The position numbers and the translations under genes are program-made. Source: UBA8752 sp002172485 (GTDB lineage Bacteria; Bacteroidota; Bacteroidia; Flavobacteriales_D; Sanyastnellaceae). Taken from it: a stretch of 64,000 nucleotides of DNA. The stretch lies in assembly GCA_042089915.1 (NCBI GenBank), contig JBELJZ010000006.1, positions 1 through 64,000 on the forward strand, written 5' to 3'. Below, piece by piece: positions 26,804 to 34,621 of this stretch. Below the pieces are notes generated by a model that did no database searches, was not told the DNA's origin, and saw only the letters and a program-made list of their open reading frames with translations. Each line of letters begins with the position of its first letter. Within the stretch, counting starts at the first letter, position 1.

Positions 26804-28417
26804 CGCGGACCGTGCTTTCCAAACGTGCGTTTTGGGGGTCCATTCCTCGGTATCATGCACCTCGACCATGCCTTGTTCCAATTCGGACAACCGAGCAAAG
26901 GGAATCTCTTCCCCGTCTGTCAGGAGCACGTTGAGGTTGGCGGCGCGTTCCTGTGGCCGTCCCTGGGGATGCAAGGCGGCGTGTAAGACGCGCAGGCGTT
27001 CCAGGTCTTCGGAAGAGGATCGACGCACCGCGCGTCGGCCCTGCTGGTCCAATTTTTCGAGCAGCTTCTCCATTTTGGCCCGGGTGGCGAGCACACTCCC
27101 CTCCAGCGCGGGGTCGGCCGCCTTGAACGCATCCAATACGCCATCCAATCTGCCATCCAGTGCCTTGCGCCAGTGGTCCGCATCGGGCGGCCCTTGGCGC
27201 TCGATGAAATCCTGTTCCCACGCCTCCACCGACTGTCCCAGGTGGGCGTGCGTGAAGCCCATCGCCTCCAAGTCCTCTCCCTGTTGGGCGGACATCCACC
27301 ACCCCCCGTCCCGTGGCACCAATGCCGGCTGGGCCAGCCCAAACTTCGGATACGCAGCAGCCAACTGGAGCCAGTAAGCGACTTCGGCAAGCCCCCCTAC
27401 AACCGCGACATCCGGCAACAACCAACTTTGATATAGGGGCCGGAACAACGCATTGGGCGACACCGATTCCGGAGACGTCACCAGGTGCTCCCGAACAGCG
27501 TCGGAATTCGCCCAGCTGAACTCCCCAGATGTCCATCCTCCCCCCTCTGAAGCCACAATGCGTTCCCGACGGCCTTCGGAAAGGCAGAACAAATTGATCT
27601 CCCGCACATGGACTTGAGGGGAGTGACCTGATGCCTCGAGCACGGCATTCACTCGATTGACCTCAGTGGCCAAGACACCTTGGCCCCACTCCTTCCCCAT
27701 ATGCTGAGCAAAGCCTGCCTTGAGTTTGGAATCGTCTCCATCCACCACCACAAGTCGGTCTGCACCAAACCACTGGTGCATCCAGCGGCGCATGGTCTGG
27801 GCCAGCGTTCCCTTGACGGCGCCGGCCAACTTCTCGTTATGGGACTTGGACAAGCCTGCGTCTTGCCCCCACTCACGGAGCACTTCCGGCATTCCTTGCG
27901 TCTGCATCCGCCCCACAGGCCCTCCCCTTCCTGAACCTGCACGTGGCGCCCACTTGTGCCACTCCTTTCCGGACCATACTGACGCGATTTCCTCGAAATC
28001 GTGGTCCTCGGAGGCCAGCCAGAACACCGGGATGACTGGGGTACCCCAACGTGTCTCCAATCGTGCGGCCAGCGTGATGGCGGTCATCACCTTGTACCAC
28101 GTGAACGCCGGTCCCATGGCCAAACACAACTGATGGCCCGTGGTGACCGTCCTCGCCTCCGCCTGCTTCAAGTCGGCACACCGCTTTGGCAACGCCATGT
28201 TGGCATCCGCATACTGTGATTCCACCACCGAACACAGGACTTCCCGGTCCGAGAGTCCCGTCCCCTGGAGGGCCCTCAAGCGATCCAGCTCGGCGTAATC
28301 CGGACGAGCGGGCACCTCGAACGGCACGGCGTTCGCTGGCCATCGCCCTTCCCACCATTGCCGAACAACGTGCGCTTCCGACAAGGCGTCAATCAAGGGG
28401 TGGGCGACATGCTCCAT
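26801..28417 (-). CDS. bshC: Bacillithiol biosynthesis cysteine-adding enzyme
   Basis: BshC joins cysteine to GlcN-malate, the last step of bacillithiol synthesis. It has 538 residues. Landmarks are TVTTGHQLCLAMGPAFTWYK, the nucleotide-fold segment TPVIPVFWLASEDHDFEEI, the central DRLVVVDGDDSKLK and a long C-terminal coiled coil. The ATG at 28417 (MEHVAHPLID) matches the family start and sits 4 bases after a -7-like box; the frame stays open upstream without homology. bshA and bshB are not in the window. Confidence 0.92.
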   Translation of the reverse strand: MEHVAHPLIDALSEAHVVRQWWEGRWPANAVPFEVPARPDYAELDRLRALQGTGLSDREVLCSVVESQYADANMALPKRCADLKQAEARTVTTGHQLCLAMGPAFTWYKVMTAITLAARLETRWGTPVIPVFWLASEDHDFEEIASVWSGKEWHKWAPRAGSGRGGPVGRMQTQGMPEVLREWGQDAGLSKSHNEKLAGAVKGTLAQTMRRWMHQWFGADRLVVVDGDDSKLKAGFAQHMGKEWGQGVLATEVNRVNAVLEASGHSPQVHVREINLFCLSEGRRERIVASEGGGWTSGEFSWANSDAVREHLVTSPESVSPNALFRPLYQSWLLPDVAVVGGLAEVAYWLQLAAAYPKFGLAQPALVPRDGGWWMSAQQGEDLEAMGFTHAHLGQSVEAWEQDFIERQGPPDADHWRKALDGRLDGVLDAFKAADPALEGSVLATRAKMEKLLEKLDQQGRRAVRRSSSEDLERLRVLHAALHPQGRPQERAANLNVLLTDGEEIPFARLSELEQGMVEVHDTEEWTPKTHVWKARSA

Positions 28418-28421
28418 GCCG

Positions 28422-28429
28422 CAAAGATG
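28422..28429 (-). promoter_or_regulatory. -7-like box CATCTTTG before bshC
   Basis: The box matches TAnnTTTG except for the first two bases (CA for TA) and ends 4 bases (CGGC) before the bshC ATG. Confidence 0.4.
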
Positions 28430-28446
28430 CTGAGAAGGAATGGGGT

Positions 28447-29505
28447 TCAGCGAAGGACGGTCACAGCGCCTTGCTGGGTCCGCTGTTCCAGCGGCATACT
28501 GCGCGGCCATTCGAGGCGCCAGATATAGACACCGCCTGCAACGGGCTCGCCATCTTGGCCGCGACCATTCCAACGGGGATTCCCTGGATCGAGGCTGGCC
28601 ACGAGCTGTCCCCAACGGGAGAAAATCTCGAATGAAATGGGAAGAATCGCCCCGACTTCTGGCACAAACCAATCGTTGACACCGTCGCTGTTGGGGGAGA
28701 ATGCATTCGGCACGAAAATGGGCTTGTCCTCCGGTTTGGCCGTCTCCTCAGGGCCTTTGTCTCCCATCAGGGCGGACTCGGGATCACCGTTGTCGTCAAT
28801 CGGTGTCAAAGTGAAGTCGTCGAGGAAGTAATAGGCCATGGTCGGGTTGTCCCCCATGACCACTTCGGCTTCAAGTTCTGCATCATCGCCGAACACCCCG
28901 ACGATGAGGTGTTGGGCGGGCGAAGCGGCTTCAAACGTGAAGGTCAGCACCTCCCAGCCGGCCTCGTATCGCGCGTATGGAATCTGGAAAACCGCCGGCA
29001 AATCGAGGGCGGATTGACCCAGTTGTAACGGAGGGTCCACCGTCAAAGCCACACCGAGCCCATTGACTGCCAGCCCTGCATTGGACGTTGGCAGCCATTG
29101 GCCATTGGCCACGGCAAACGACAAGGCATATCGCTGCCCCATGATCAAGGGAGCCGAAAAGTCCATGACCAGATACTCCCGACTCAGCGGGACGCTGGGA
29201 GCTTCTCGGCGGATGCCCGTCAGTCCCGCAACACCGCGGCCTTCGAACGGATTGATCAAGGCCACCGGGGTCTCTGGCAAGTCACCTCCCAACGTGCCGT
29301 CCAGGTGGAAGAAGTCCGGAGTCGATGACCCACTTTGCGCATTGTTCCACCCGGGCAGCAAATGCCACATACCGGGTGCGGTGGGCATGGATGTGCTCTG
29401 CTCGAATCCGCCATTGACCATCTGCGCATTCAACCCAGCAAAGGCTGTGCACAGCATCACCAGCAGCGCTGGGACGCGATTCGGAAAGAAACGGGAGCGG
29501 AACAC
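28447..29505 (-). CDS. Type IX-secreted protein with CHU_C (gliding-motility-associated) C-terminal domain
   Basis: This secreted protein has 352 residues. A signal peptide (VPALLVMLCTAFAGLNAQ) is followed by a beta-sandwich carbohydrate-binding-like domain (MVNGGFEQ start, FEAASPAQHLIVGVFGDD). The type B sorting domain begins IFVPNAFSPNSDGVNDWFVP and continues FEIFSRWGQLVAS and PVAGGVYIWRLEW. It is probably a surface adhesin or binding protein. The GTG at 29505 is the start: it precedes the signal peptide and lies 4 bases after a TAAATTCC box. Confidence 0.88.
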   Translation of the reverse strand: MFRSRFFPNRVPALLVMLCTAFAGLNAQMVNGGFEQSTSMPTAPGMWHLLPGWNNAQSGSSTPDFFHLDGTLGGDLPETPVALINPFEGRGVAGLTGIRREAPSVPLSREYLVMDFSAPLIMGQRYALSFAVANGQWLPTSNAGLAVNGLGVALTVDPPLQLGQSALDLPAVFQIPYARYEAGWEVLTFTFEAASPAQHLIVGVFGDDAELEAEVVMGDNPTMAYYFLDDFTLTPIDDNGDPESALMGDKGPEETAKPEDKPIFVPNAFSPNSDGVNDWFVPEVGAILPISFEIFSRWGQLVASLDPGNPRWNGRGQDGEPVAGGVYIWRLEWPRSMPLEQRTQQGAVTVLR

Positions 29506-29509
29506 GATG

Positions 29510-29517
29510 GGAATTTA
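29510..29517 (-). promoter_or_regulatory. -7 box TAAATTCC with 4-base spacing to a GTG start
   Basis: TAAATTCC on the minus strand, then CATC, then the GTG at 29505. Confidence 0.45.
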
Positions 29518-29541
29518 GCCAATTGCCTCGACATCAAATGA

Positions 29542-29569
29542 GAAGGGGCCCCGCGTTCGGAGCCCCTTC
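29542..29569 (-). terminator. Inverted repeat, possible terminator of the sigma-factor operon
   Basis: The arms GAAGGGGC and GCCCCTTC are separated by 12 bases. It lies 125 bases past the stop of the last gene in the reverse operon. The T tract is poor, so termination is uncertain. The rest of 29518-29694 shows no other feature. Confidence 0.4.
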
Positions 29570-29694
29570 ACCTTAACCAAAACAACTTGAACCAAATCTT
29601 CGCTGTACTTGCAGGTTGCTGAAGCCTGCAATGAATAGACGCATCTCGGCCCCCTGTTGTTGTATCGCAGTTTGCCAAAAGCTCCCAACGAACG

Positions 29695-30543
29695 TCAATG
29701 GACGAGTTGGCGCACCAGCGAAATCCCCACGCCATGTCGCCCGCGCGGGCCTGAGCGCCACCGGGCTTGAATGGCCCAAGACCACTCCGGGCTCAGCCGA
29801 CGCTCGAGCTCTACGACCATTGCCCAGCCCCACGTTGTGGGCGGGATCCAATCCAAGCGTTGCATGTCTTCTTCTGTCCAGGGCTCCGGAACGCCTTCTA
29901 CCGGCAAGCGCTCCACTTGGGCGGGACCACGTTGAATGCGCATCCAAGTGGCCGTGGCACCCACCCACCAATTCCAGTCCGAGCGAGATGCTGGCCGTCC
30001 TCCGATTTGGATGCCCAAAGCCGCTTGCTGAGAGAGAAGACTGCTGAGTGCGACCGGCAGGGTATCCAATTCCTGCCCCAGCTCATACGTCTGGACCACA
30101 TGCTGCTCGAGACCGCCGGCCCCGTCTGCGACGATGCGCACAGCACTGTCCTCCAAACTGGTGAGATCTGCTGCTCGAATGACAGCAGCTCCGCCCGATG
30201 CTGCGAGCCGCCATTGGACCTTGTCGGCAGCCCAGGTCAAGCCCACGAGGACGTCCCCTTCTCCTGTCACGGACCGACGGGACAGGGTCGACACCGGGAT
30301 TCCGGCCACGTCGGCCGTCCATCGACCTGCACCTGTGGCGAGGCCAAGAAAAGGAACAGGCTTCCGCGATGAAGACTTGGCCCGAGCGCGCTTTTCCAAA
30401 GACAGGTCTGGACCTGACATCCGAACGTCCAACGCCAGTTCAAGGGGCACACCGTCCACCGTGATGGTGTCTTTGCCCCCATGGGCGGCGCAGGCCGACC
30501 CCATCCAGAGGAACATCAACAACAGGATGACGGGCCGGGTCAT
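29695..30543 (-). CDS. Exported hypothetical protein, probable outer-membrane beta-barrel
   Basis: This 282-residue protein has an N-terminal signal (MTRPVILLLMFLWMGSACAA; the Cys could be a lipidation site but the fit is weak). Most of the rest alternates in polar/aromatic beta-strand style (DVLVGLTWAADKVQWRLAA, WNWWVGATATWMRIQ, WSWAIQARWRSG) and ends in VRQLVH, suggesting a small barrel. The family is not recognised. It is the third gene after an ECF sigma factor and an acidic membrane protein, 53 bases from the second. Confidence 0.6.
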   Translation of the reverse strand: MTRPVILLLMFLWMGSACAAHGGKDTITVDGVPLELALDVRMSGPDLSLEKRARAKSSSRKPVPFLGLATGAGRWTADVAGIPVSTLSRRSVTGEGDVLVGLTWAADKVQWRLAASGGAAVIRAADLTSLEDSAVRIVADGAGGLEQHVVQTYELGQELDTLPVALSSLLSQQAALGIQIGGRPASRSDWNWWVGATATWMRIQRGPAQVERLPVEGVPEPWTEEDMQRLDWIPPTTWGWAMVVELERRLSPEWSWAIQARWRSGPRGRHGVGISLVRQLVH

Positions 30544-30596
30544 GCGGCAAGATCTTTCAGCGCATCCAGGTGCGAAAATCCAATCGAATGGCCGGC

Positions 30597-31292
30597 TCAA
30601 AGTCCTCCCCCTGCTGGCAGGGTCAACGGAAGCGTCAACGTCGGAGCGGTTGGCTTCACTTCACCCGGGGCTTCTTCTTCACCTTCAGGCGCAACTGGCT
30701 GTTCGACGGGCTGACCTGACTCTTCCGAGTCCAACAAGACCTCCGATTCGGGGGCAGTCATGGCCCCGTCTTCCGCTTCCACAGGAGGTTGGACTTTGAC
30801 CGCAGCGGAAGATGGAGACGATTCAGTGTCTGGTGCGTCCTCGACGATCGCAGGATTGGAGACCGCCACCTCTACGGCAGACTCTGTTGCTGGAGGCAGC
30901 GCGTCAGACGACGTCGTCGGTACAGCCTTCGGCGGCGACGCCGGGACCGGATGGTCGGCCTCCGCGGGAATGGCGTCCGACGCAGGCTGGCTCATCCAAT
31001 CCGTGACCTCGTCAGTAGAACGGGGGACAACAGGCTCGGCGGCCAGATCAACCGGTTCGGTCACCGGCTCATCGGTACTGTATTGGGAAATCCCCCATGC
31101 TGCTGCACCCAACAGCGCCACTGCCGCCACCCCAATGCGGCGTCCCCTGGACCGGGTCGCCTCGGCATTGGCAAACAAATCGTCCGCAGGGTCTGGTGCC
31201 ACTTCGATTCTTCCTTGAAGCAGGTCACGGCACTGCGCGTCAAATGCAGCGTCCTGGGCGTCTTGTGAGGTCATGTCGCTCATGTCATCCAT
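30597..31292 (-). CDS. Single-pass membrane protein, putative anti-sigma factor partner
   Basis: This 231-residue protein has a 50-residue cytosolic head (DAQDAAFDAQCRDLLQGRIE), a basic stop-transfer flank (RSRGRRIG) and one transmembrane helix (VAAVALLGAAAWGI). About 150 low-complexity Ala/Pro/Glu/Ser residues probably span the periplasm. It overlaps the sigma-factor stop by 8 bases, the usual place for an anti-sigma factor, but no recognised zinc-binding or RskA/FecR domain is seen. The anti-sigma role is inferred from context and topology. Confidence 0.6.
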   Translation of the reverse strand: MDDMSDMTSQDAQDAAFDAQCRDLLQGRIEVAPDPADDLFANAEATRSRGRRIGVAAVALLGAAAWGISQYSTDEPVTEPVDLAAEPVVPRSTDEVTDWMSQPASDAIPAEADHPVPASPPKAVPTTSSDALPPATESAVEVAVSNPAIVEDAPDTESSPSSAAVKVQPPVEAEDGAMTAPESEVLLDSEESGQPVEQPVAPEGEEEAPGEVKPTAPTLTLPLTLPAGGGL

Positions 31293-31875
31293 GGCCCGGC
31301 AGTTCGGGCTTGTTGGGGTTCAACTTGGCTCGGGCAGATAGGGTTGCAAGAACCCGCTGTAAATATTTTCGGGCGCGGCTCAACTGGCTTTTCGACGTGT
31401 TTACATCGATGCCCAGCTGATCGGCAATCTCTTGGTGCTTGTAGCCTTCGATGACATACATGCAAAACACCGTCCGGTACCCGAGGGGCAATTGGGCGAT
31501 GGCCGATTCCAATTCATCCGCTGTGAATTCGGGGTCGTGCTCATTCTCCAGGTCACGCGGGGTAGCATGGACATCGTCAATGTCTTGGTGGTGCGTGTGC
31601 TTGAGGTTCCTTCGGTATTGCGTGATGGCGGTGTTGACCACGATGCGCCGCATCCACCCCTCAAAGGAAAAGTCCTTTCGATAGCTGTCGATGTGCTTGA
31701 AGATCTTGACGAAGCTGTCCTGCAGGACATCCTCAGCGTCCTGGCGCCCATTGGTGTATCGGATGGCCGTTGCGAACAGCTGACCACTGAATCGGGCATA
31801 CAGCGCACGCTGCGCAGCCGGCTTGCGCCGCTTGCACCCCTCAATCAGCTGCTTGACTTCCTCTGTAGACGCCAT
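31285..31875 (-). CDS. ECF-type RNA polymerase sigma factor
   Basis: This 196-residue sigma-70 family protein of group 4 has region 2 (LFATAIRYTNGRQDAEDVLQ, DSFVKIFKHIDSY, FEGWMRRIVVNTAI) and region 4 (LPLGYRTVFCMYVIEGYKH, EIADQLGIDVNTSKSQLSRA). It would direct transcription of an envelope-linked regulon together with the next two genes. No clear -7 box was found at its own start. Confidence 0.92.
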   Translation of the reverse strand: MASTEEVKQLIEGCKRRKPAAQRALYARFSGQLFATAIRYTNGRQDAEDVLQDSFVKIFKHIDSYRKDFSFEGWMRRIVVNTAITQYRRNLKHTHHQDIDDVHATPRDLENEHDPEFTADELESAIAQLPLGYRTVFCMYVIEGYKHQEIADQLGIDVNTSKSQLSRARKYLQRVLATLSARAKLNPNKPELPGHG

Positions 31876-31914
31876 CCCTTATTTGAACGCTGAATACAGC
31901 GTCTTCGTTGCACC

Positions 31915-32925
31915 TTATTCGAACCTCTCTTTGTCCAAGCCAAGCCAAGCCAAGGCAGCGCCGTGGAAAATGGCCGCTCGATCGGCTTCGGGCAGGTCCA
32001 TGTCAGTCTCGATGTACCGACCGAATTCGAGGTCGCCCAACGGGAAGGGATAATCGGACCCCATCACGACTTTGTCCGCGCCCTGCAATTCCAATACGTA
32101 CTGCATGAGACGGGCGTCGTGGGTGATGCTGTCCACCCAGAATTTGCTCAGGTATTCCCTCGGGCTGTTTGGATTGTCAATGGCCACAAGATCGGGGCGA
32201 CAGCGCCATCCGTGCTCGATTCTGCCCAATGTGGCCAGGAAGGCACCCGACGCATGGCTGAACATCACCCGCAGTTTGGGAAATTTGTCAAACACACCCG
32301 AGAAGACCATGGAGCATGCCGCACGGGAGGTCTCGGCGGGCATGCCCACAAGCCAGGGCAACCAGTATTTGGTCATCATCTCCTTGCCCATCATGTCCCA
32401 CGGGTGAACCATGATGGCCATGCCCAGCCGCTCACAGGCTTCCCATAGCGGATCGAAGCGCGCTTCGGATAGGTTGTAGCCATTGATGTTGGAGCCGATC
32501 TGAATGCCGTGCAGTCCGATGTCCTTGCACCGCTCGAGCTCCCGAATGCTGAGCTCGGTGTCCTGCATGGGCAAAGTCCCGAGGCCGACGTAATGGCGGG
32601 GATGGTCCTGCACCGTGCGTGCCACGTCGTCGTTCAGGAACTGCGCAATGTCCGCCGTATCCTCAGGCTTGGCCCAATAGGCAAACAGAACGGGAATGGT
32701 GCAAATGACCTGCACTTGCACGCCGGACTTCGCGTATTCCTCCACGCGGAGGACAGGGTCCCAACAATTGGCTTGGACCTCGCGGAAGAAGCGGTCACCC
32801 TGCATCATGCGGGCCGCGCCTTCCTGATGATGCTCGAGGTGAATGAAGGACCCATACCCCAGCTTCCGACTCCAATCGGGCAGCTGCTTGGGCATGATGT
32901 GGGTGTGGGTGTCAATCTTGAGCAT
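31915..32925 (-). CDS. Amidohydrolase, 2-amino-3-carboxymuconate-6-semialdehyde decarboxylase-like
   Basis: This 336-residue TIM-barrel metal enzyme shows the ACMSD pattern: HxH at the start (KIDTHTHIMPKQLPDW), GIQIGSNINGYNLSEARFDP, the metal His in MAIMVHPWDMMG, MFSHASGAF and the metal Asp in VVMGSDYPFPLG. ACMSD removes CO2 from a kynurenine-pathway intermediate. No other kynurenine gene is present, so a related decarboxylase cannot be excluded. The ATG at 32925 (MLKIDTHTH) is the family start. It follows the peptide-binding lipoprotein gene by 10 bases. Confidence 0.85.
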   Translation of the reverse strand: MLKIDTHTHIMPKQLPDWSRKLGYGSFIHLEHHQEGAARMMQGDRFFREVQANCWDPVLRVEEYAKSGVQVQVICTIPVLFAYWAKPEDTADIAQFLNDDVARTVQDHPRHYVGLGTLPMQDTELSIRELERCKDIGLHGIQIGSNINGYNLSEARFDPLWEACERLGMAIMVHPWDMMGKEMMTKYWLPWLVGMPAETSRAACSMVFSGVFDKFPKLRVMFSHASGAFLATLGRIEHGWRCRPDLVAIDNPNSPREYLSKFWVDSITHDARLMQYVLELQGADKVVMGSDYPFPLGDLEFGRYIETDMDLPEADRAAIFHGAALAWLGLDKERFE

Positions 32926-32930
32926 CGCCG

Positions 32931-32938
32931 GGAATTTA
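32931..32938 (-). promoter_or_regulatory. -7 box TAAATTCC overlapping an upstream stop codon
   Basis: On the minus strand the TAA stop of the peptide-binding lipoprotein gene (32938-32936) is the first three bases of TAAATTCC. Five bases (CGGCG) then precede the ATG at 32925. Confidence 0.45.
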
Positions 32939-34570
32939 CTCACGAAGGGGCCTGCGGCGGACATGGCGCAGATCCAAGCGGTTGACGGGGCTGATTCGCC
33001 ATCCCGACCACTCGTGGGCCACGAGGTGCAAGACCTCATCGTGCCACAGCGGAATGACCGGCATGGACTGCATCACGTGGCGCTCCATGTCCCGCAAAAT
33101 GGACGCTCGGTCCGGCCCCAGTATGGCCCGCGCAGCAGCAGACAACAGGCTGTCCGCCACGGGGTCTGAGTAGTGCGTATAATTCGGTCCGTTGGGCGCC
33201 CATCGAGCGGAGTCAAACAAGCCGAGAAAGTTCTCGGCATCCGGATAGTCGGCCAGCCACGATTTGCGGAATGTGGGGACTTGGCCCTTGGCCACCCGCT
33301 CCGCATCAATGGCACTGGGGGCCACGTCGATCTCGATGTCCACCCCGAATTCAGCCCAAGCATGCTGCAGAGCCGCGGCGAGGTCAGCGGTAGCGGGCTT
33401 GGTGCCCAGCGTCCATCCCGAAAGCCGTTGCAAGGGCGCTTCGGTCCCGATGCCGTGCTGCGCGAGGAGGCCCCGTGCCGCTTCAGGATTGTGGCGCACA
33501 CTTTCCAGGACAGGGCGCTCGGCGACACTGAATCCGGGCATGCCGGGCGGCACGAAGCCTACGGCGGGTCTGGCCCCGCCGGCCCGTAACTCGCGAACCA
33601 GAGACTCCCGATCCAAGGCCATGCTCAACGCCCGCCGGACATCCGGGTGAATGGGAGACCGACCGATGGCCGCCAGTCCCGCAGAATCCACCATCCAGCC
33701 GATGTAATCCGTCTTGAGGTACGCAGTCACGTGGGCATCAAATCGGCCTTGCCATTGGGGCCGCCATTGCTGATGCTCGTCGAAGAACAGATCCAGCCAC
33801 TGCGGTCCGGGGGCGGACACGAAGTCGTATCTCCCCTGCTGAAAGCCCAGCATCTCGGAGCCTTCCTCGCGGTTGAATTCCACACGCACCCCATCGAGGT
33901 GCGGCAAGGGTTGCCCCGCCTCGTCCACCATCCAATACGTGGGATTGGCATGCATCACGAGGGCCGTTTCTGGCAACCACCCCCGAAGCAGAAAAGGCCC
34001 GGTCCCCAAGTCTTCCCTGTCGACGTCCACATCTCGGCCACCGCCGCGGAGCACACTGGCCTGCGGCGTCGCCAATAGGCTGGCAAAGACCGGATTCGCT
34101 GCAGTCAGCCGAAGTTCGAGGCTGTCGTCTCCGATGGCCTCGGCTCCATCCCTCTCCAACCCCCCAAGGACCCACCGTCCAGGCAGCGCTTCGGCCGGAT
34201 CCTGGAGCCGCTCGAAACTCGCCACCACGTCTTGGGCTTTCACTGGGGTTCCATCGTGGAAATTCGCGTCGCGCAACCGGAAGCGGTACACCAGCCCGTC
34301 TTCGGAAATCGACCAGTCCTTCGCCAAAGCCGGCACCAACTGAAGGGCTGTGTCCAATTCGAGCAGCCCCTCATAGAGCTGGTCGACGACCCACATGGTC
34401 TCCAAGTCAGTCGCTTTGGCCGGATCCAATGACCGGATGCCGTCCGACGCATTGTAAGCGAAAAGGTCCAGCTGCTCCTCGGATGGCGACGCGCATCCTG
34501 CGCCGAAAAGAAGAAGCGCCACCATGCCTCCAATCCCATAGGTATTCCATCTTCGGCCCCTTCCAATCAT
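32936..34570 (-). CDS. ABC transporter substrate-binding lipoprotein (SBP_bac_5, oligopeptide/nickel type)
   Basis: This 544-residue lipoprotein has a lipobox LLLFGAGC near residue 25. The SBP_bac_5 pattern follows: NASDGIRSLDPAKATDLETM, YEGLLELD, FRLRDANFHDGTPVKAQDVV, TGPFLLRGW, and HPDVRRALSMALDRESLV. It would capture peptides in the periplasm. No permease or ATPase genes adjoin it; the nearby ABC exporter is a different class. The ATG at 34570 is used, since the TTG six bases upstream lies inside the -7 box. Confidence 0.88.
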   Translation of the reverse strand: MIGRGRRWNTYGIGGMVALLLFGAGCASPSEEQLDLFAYNASDGIRSLDPAKATDLETMWVVDQLYEGLLELDTALQLVPALAKDWSISEDGLVYRFRLRDANFHDGTPVKAQDVVASFERLQDPAEALPGRWVLGGLERDGAEAIGDDSLELRLTAANPVFASLLATPQASVLRGGGRDVDVDREDLGTGPFLLRGWLPETALVMHANPTYWMVDEAGQPLPHLDGVRVEFNREEGSEMLGFQQGRYDFVSAPGPQWLDLFFDEHQQWRPQWQGRFDAHVTAYLKTDYIGWMVDSAGLAAIGRSPIHPDVRRALSMALDRESLVRELRAGGARPAVGFVPPGMPGFSVAERPVLESVRHNPEAARGLLAQHGIGTEAPLQRLSGWTLGTKPATADLAAALQHAWAEFGVDIEIDVAPSAIDAERVAKGQVPTFRKSWLADYPDAENFLGLFDSARWAPNGPNYTHYSDPVADSLLSAAARAILGPDRASILRDMERHVMQSMPVIPLWHDEVLHLVAHEWSGWRISPVNRLDLRHVRRRPLRE

Positions 34571-34574
34571 GCCC

Positions 34575-34582
34575 AAAATTTA
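34575..34582 (-). promoter_or_regulatory. -7 box TAAATTTT before the peptide-binding lipoprotein
   Basis: TAAATTTT then GGGC then the ATG at 34570 (4-base gap). A one-base shift reads AAATTTTG. It is divergent from the TonB receptor box at 34607. Confidence 0.5.
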
Positions 34583-34606
34583 AACTTCCGCGCCCCCTCC
34601 CGGTTC

Positions 34607-34614
34607 TACTGTTG
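34607..34614 (+). promoter_or_regulatory. -7-like box TACTGTTG before the TonB receptor
   Basis: The box ends 7 bases (CTGCTCA) before the ATG at 34622. Confidence 0.4.
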
Positions 34615-34621
34615 CTGCTCA

